Assembly (NCBI GenBank): GCA_017421685.1
Contig: JAFOHW010000038.1
Location: 1-16,177, forward strand
Source of the DNA: Candidatus Saccharimonadota bacterium
GTDB lineage: Bacteria > Patescibacteriota > Saccharimonadia > Saccharimonadales > Saccharimonadaceae
DNA length: 16,177 nucleotides
Reading direction: 5' to 3'
Shown here: positions 14,194 through 16,177 of the stretch, piece by piece
Layout of the letters: each line of letters begins with the position of its first letter
How positions within the stretch are numbered: position 1 is the stretch's first letter
The notes under the pieces: generated by a model
The model's input: only the letters and a program-made list of their open reading frames with translations
Told to the model about the DNA's origin: nothing
Databases searched by the model: none
Position numbers and translations under genes: made by a program

Positions 14194-14241
14194 GGGGGGG
14201 GAGAGATTCAAGAGTTGGGAGTTTAGATTTATAAAATCTAA
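14194..14241. other. intergenic G8 tract and short hairpin between pth and dprA
   Basis: Eight consecutive G at 14194-14201 are followed by TTAGATT (14223-14229) pairing with AATCTAA (14235-14241) around TATAA. The hairpin covers the dprA stop codon. No T-run follows in either direction, so termination is uncertain. Confidence 0.45.
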
Positions 14242-15221
14242 CTAAGACTCCAGTTATTCAGTCCAAGAGAACGGACTAAGCCCTTTATCTCTAATAGAGT
14301 AATAGCCTCATTAAAGCTCGGGGAGGGGAGATCAAGAGAGTCCATGATTTCTTCACCCCTTCGTAATCCCTTAAAAAGAGCTTCTAGGATTTTTGTTTCC
14401 ACCTCTGTATCTCCCCTAGGCGGACTTAGGTTCTTTTTTCGGGATTTTTTCCGATAATCTTCGGGGAAGAGGATTTTTAGAAGCTCTTCTGGTTCGGTAT
14501 AGGGAGTTGCGCCTTGTTTTATTAGGGAATTACAGCCTCTGGAATAAGGGTTCGTAATGTTCCCCGGAACGGCAAAGACGTCCTTGCCTTGATTTAGGGC
14601 GTGGGCGGCAGTATTAAGAGTCCCGGAATGATCGGCGGCCTCTACCACGACTATTATGTCGGAGAGGCCAGAGATTAAGCGATTACGATGAAGGAATGTA
14701 GATTTATAGTTTAAAGAGCGTTTCCCGTTTTTTAAGTATTCGTCTATTGCTAGAGGGGAGTTTTCAAATTCCGGAGTTCTAGGGGCGTATTCGCTAAGAA
14801 TTGCTCCGCCTTTTTCTATGATTTCTTTTGCCAGAGATTGGTGTGACTTTGGGTAGATGTCGTTTATTGGGGTACCGAGAACAGCGATTGTGGTTCCGCT
14901 TGCGTCAAGGGTCGCGCGATGAGAAATTGAGTCAATCCCATAAGCTAGCCCTGAAACAATGACCACGCCCCTTTTCGCCAGTTCATAGGCCATTTTATAA
15001 GCGATTTCTTCTCCATATTTTGTATTATGGCGAGACCCAACGATAGCGACAGTCTTAGGCCTAGTTTTCTTACCGTTTATTGCCACATTTTCCGGCATTT
15101 TGCCATAGAAATACAACATTCTAGGCTTAAGCGCAATAGCGTCTAATACCTCTGTAAAATCCGCTTCTAGGGGTCGTATTTGGTTGATATTTTTAAAAAA
15201 GTTGGTAAAAAGTGTTGACAT
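14238..15221 (-). CDS. dprA: DNA processing protein DprA
   Basis: 327 residues from the ATG at 15221, chosen because AGGAGA lies four bases upstream; an in-frame upstream extension to 15281 would read through the leader. DprA loads RecA on incoming single strands in natural transformation. The Rossmann-like core shows VAIVGSRHNTKYGEEIAYKMA, GVVIVSGLAYGIDSISHRATL, GTTIAVLGTPINDIYP, FLHRNRLISGLSDIIVVVEA, SGTLNTAAHALNQGKDVFAVPGNI and a closing SLIKQGATP. The N-terminal SAM-like part is short. The C-terminus (about 265-327) has a winged-helix-like segment, ILEALFKGLRRGEEIMDSL, with SFNEAITLLEIKGLV, as in longer DprA proteins. An extra stretch of about 20 residues near NSPLAIDEYLKNGKRSLNYK precedes RNRLISG. 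Its presence implies competence genes elsewhere in the genome. Confidence 0.96.
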   Translation of the reverse strand: MSTLFTNFFKNINQIRPLEADFTEVLDAIALKPRMLYFYGKMPENVAINGKKTRPKTVAIVGSRHNTKYGEEIAYKMAYELAKRGVVIVSGLAYGIDSISHRATLDASGTTIAVLGTPINDIYPKSHQSLAKEIIEKGGAILSEYAPRTPEFENSPLAIDEYLKNGKRSLNYKSTFLHRNRLISGLSDIIVVVEAADHSGTLNTAAHALNQGKDVFAVPGNITNPYSRGCNSLIKQGATPYTEPEELLKILFPEDYRKKSRKKNLSPPRGDTEVETKILEALFKGLRRGEEIMDSLDLPSPSFNEAITLLEIKGLVRSLGLNNWSLS

Positions 15222-15243
15222 ATTTTCTCCTGTGTGATATAAT
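15215..15243 (+). promoter_or_regulatory. perfect consensus promoter for a non-coding RNA
   Basis: TTGACA (15215-15220), a 17-bp spacer, then TATAAT (15238-15243), also preceded by TGA as an extended -10. It is the strongest promoter in the window. It overlaps the dprA start codon on the other strand and points to a stretch with no reading frame. The start point should be near 15250. Confidence 0.82.
15226..15231 (-). promoter_or_regulatory. Shine-Dalgarno of dprA
   Basis: The minus strand reads AGGAGA-AAAT-ATG. This sets the dprA start at 15221. The same bases fall in the spacer of the plus-strand consensus promoter at 15215-15243. Confidence 0.8.
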
Positions 15244-15249
15244 AAAAAC

Positions 15250-15561
15250 AGTTGGGACTCAAAAAGAGTTCCACACCGCACCTAAATAAGTTATAATTTC
15301 AGCTATACTACTCCTAGTGTAGCAGAAATTGCGAGCTTTTGAAACCCTTTCGGGCTTGGAATTTCTTCATGGTTCTCAAGTTTTATAAGTATTACCTCCA
15401 CTTTTGAAAGGTCACTTTCGAAGGCTTAGCAATCCCTCTAACCGGCGGGCCCCAATTTGTGTGAGGTGGGTTACGCTTCCGGGGTCTCTCCCGGTATAGT
15501 GAGAAGCGTTAGAGGGCCAAAATACCCTCAGGTGATGCCCACCCTTACCTGAGGGTTTTTT
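15250..15561 (+). ncRNA. unrecognised structured non-coding RNA, about 310 nt
   Basis: The region between dprA and topA has no credible reading frame but a consensus promoter, many stems and a strong terminator. Stems seen: GGGACTC/GAGTTCC (15254-15260 with 15266-15272, loop A5); GCTAtACTA/TAGTgTAGC (15302-15323, loop CTCC); ATTGC/GCAAT (15328-15332 with 15429-15433) closing a domain that holds a 10-bp stem 15401-15410/15415-15424 with loop GTCA; CCCTCTAAC/GTTAGAGGG (15434-15442 with 15508-15516) closing a second domain with GCTTC/GAAGC and CCGGG/CCCGG. GGTGGG (15465-15470) is complementary to CCCACC in the terminator loop (15538-15543), a possible pseudoknot. It lacks the tRNA-like end of tmRNA and the GAGGAAAGTCC-type block of RNase P RNA. 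A housekeeping RNA in divergent form (6S, SRP, RNase P) or a new RNA are both possible. Confidence 0.65.
15525..15561 (+). terminator. intrinsic terminator of the non-coding RNA
   Basis: CCCTCAGGT (15525-15533) pairs perfectly with ACCTGAGGG (15547-15555) around a 13-nt loop; six T follow. The loop contains CCCACC, complementary to GGTGGG at 15465-15470. Confidence 0.9.
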
Positions 15562-15622
15562 GATAGTCATATAACTTCCATGATATTTTCAAATAGTTTA
15601 CTTAACATAAGTTTGACGCATG

Positions 15623-15638
15623 TGATATCATTATAGAT
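15623..15638 (+). promoter_or_regulatory. extended -10 for a leaderless topA mRNA
   Basis: TGA-TATCAT (TATCAT at 15626-15631) is followed by seven bases and the ATG at 15639. There is no Shine-Dalgarno sequence. The nearby TTGACG at 15613 is too close to serve as a -35 for this box. Confidence 0.55.
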
Positions 15639-16177
15639 ATGGCTAAGAATTTAGTAATAGTTGAGAGCCCGGCGAAAGCGAATACGATCGAGAAGTATCT
15701 CGGGTCGGATTTTAAGGTTTTAGCATCGATTGGGCATATTCGAAAGGATACGAAAGTTGATAAGTCTACTTTTGATGTGACTTACGAGATTGATCCAGGA
15801 CATAAATCGATTATTGCTGAACTTAAAAAAGCCGTAAAATCTGCTGATAAAGTCTGGCTCGCGACTGATGAAGACCGTGAAGGAGAGTCAATTTCTTGGC
15901 ATCTTTGCGAAGTTCTTAAACTGCCGAAAAATACTGCGCGAATTACTTTTCATGAAATCACAAAATCGGCCTTAGAAGAGGCGATTAAAAAACCGAGAAC
16001 TGTCGACATGGATATGGTCGCGTCGCAACAGGCCAGGCAGACTTTAGACATGCTAGTTGGTTATGATTTATCTGATATTGTACGGAAGAAAGTTCCAGGA
16101 GCGGTTTCGGCGGGACGAGTCCAGAGTCCAGCTTTACGATTAATTGTCGAGCGCGAAAAACAGATTGAGAAATATGA
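15639..16177 (+). CDS. topA: DNA topoisomerase I, 5' part
   Basis: The first 179 residues of a type IA topoisomerase; the gene runs off the window. It relaxes negative supercoils by single-strand passage. The Toprim domain is clear: LVIVESPAKANTIEKYLG with Glu9, and ATDEDREGESISWHL with the metal-binding Asp77 and Asp79. ARITFHEITKSALEEAI and the start of the next domain, VASQQARQTLDMLVGYDLS with VPGAVSAGRVQSPALRLIVERE, follow as expected. The catalytic Tyr lies beyond the window. The visible part is intact with no unusual residue. It begins 77 bp after the non-coding RNA terminator and seems to have its own leaderless promoter. Confidence 0.97.
   Translation, partial: MAKNLVIVESPAKANTIEKYLGSDFKVLASIGHIRKDTKVDKSTFDVTYEIDPGHKSIIAELKKAVKSADKVWLATDEDREGESISWHLCEVLKLPKNTARITFHEITKSALEEAIKKPRTVDMDMVASQQARQTLDMLVGYDLSDIVRKKVPGAVSAGRVQSPALRLIVEREKQIEKY

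Noticed and set aside
15222..15281. Upstream extension of dprA to 15281
   Set aside because: The ATG at 15221 has a well-placed AGGAGA, the extra residues do not resemble DprA, and the stretch holds the promoter and first hairpin of the opposite-strand RNA.
15292..15297. TATAAT at 15292 as the promoter of the RNA
   Set aside because: It has no TGN and a poor -35, and it lies inside a stem of the RNA started from the much stronger promoter at 15215-15243.
15250..15561. tmRNA, RNase P RNA or SRP RNA as the identity of the RNA candidate
   Set aside because: No tRNA-like 3' end or CCA for tmRNA and no GAGGAAAGTCC block for RNase P. GGTCA, GAAGG and AGCA occur in the order of the SRP S-domain (15410-15431), but GGTCA falls in a hairpin loop and no GGAA tetraloop arrangement forms. 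A covariance search could still overturn this.

Overview
The window looks like chromosome from a Candidatus Saccharibacteria (TM7)/Patescibacteria-type bacterium. The reasons are the tight packing (gaps of a few bases, short convergent overlaps), A+T-rich codon use, the standard code with TGA as stop, and the gene mix: a sortase with a long N-terminal region, PEGA-domain, DUF4367-like and DUF3048 envelope proteins, a two-GTPase Der, PIN-PhoH and DprA. This is inference from gene content; no rRNA is present to fix the taxonomy.

Layout. 1-519 holds the 3' end of a gene of uncertain function. 497-2493 (minus) carries tRNA-Leu(CAA), a GT4 glycosyltransferase and a CDP-alcohol phosphatidyltransferase, probably a glycolipid or phospholipid pair. 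2571-6159 carries three single-pass membrane proteins in alternating orientation: a sortase, a PEGA protein and a DUF4367-like protein. 6162-8626 (minus) has gltX preceded by a secreted surface protein with an acidic tail. 8756-10069 is a DUF3048 protein. 10129-10205 is tRNA-Glu(CTC), followed by three further copies of its 3' end separated by hairpins. Then come der (10460), PIN-phoH (11973), pth (13654), dprA (minus, 14238-15221), a strongly promoted structured non-coding RNA candidate (about 15250-15561) and the 5' part of topA (15639 to the window end).

Three things stand out. First, five protein genes share one start arrangement: a TATAAT box exactly 6 nt before ATG, usually as an extended TGN-TATAAT and without a Shine-Dalgarno sequence. 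topA is the same with 7 nt. This implies leaderless mRNAs. Other genes here (phoH, dprA, the PEGA gene, the DUF4367-like gene) have leaders with Shine-Dalgarno sequences, so two initiation modes coexist. Second, a perfect consensus promoter (TTGACA, 17 bp, TATAAT) overlaps the dprA start codon and points at a gene-free, highly foldable stretch that ends in a strong terminator. I do not recognise this RNA. Third, tRNA-Glu is followed by a tandem series of its own 3' ends including CCA, an arrangement reminiscent of the E. coli tyrT distal repeats (rtT RNA) or of serial attachment-site scars. A 23-bp exact repeat is also shared, in the same reading frame (peptide GASENSA), by two unrelated genes.

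Functionally the window mixes translation and ribosome genes (gltX, tRNA-Glu, tRNA-Leu, der, pth), DNA processing (dprA, topA), RNA metabolism (PIN-PhoH) and cell-envelope genes.
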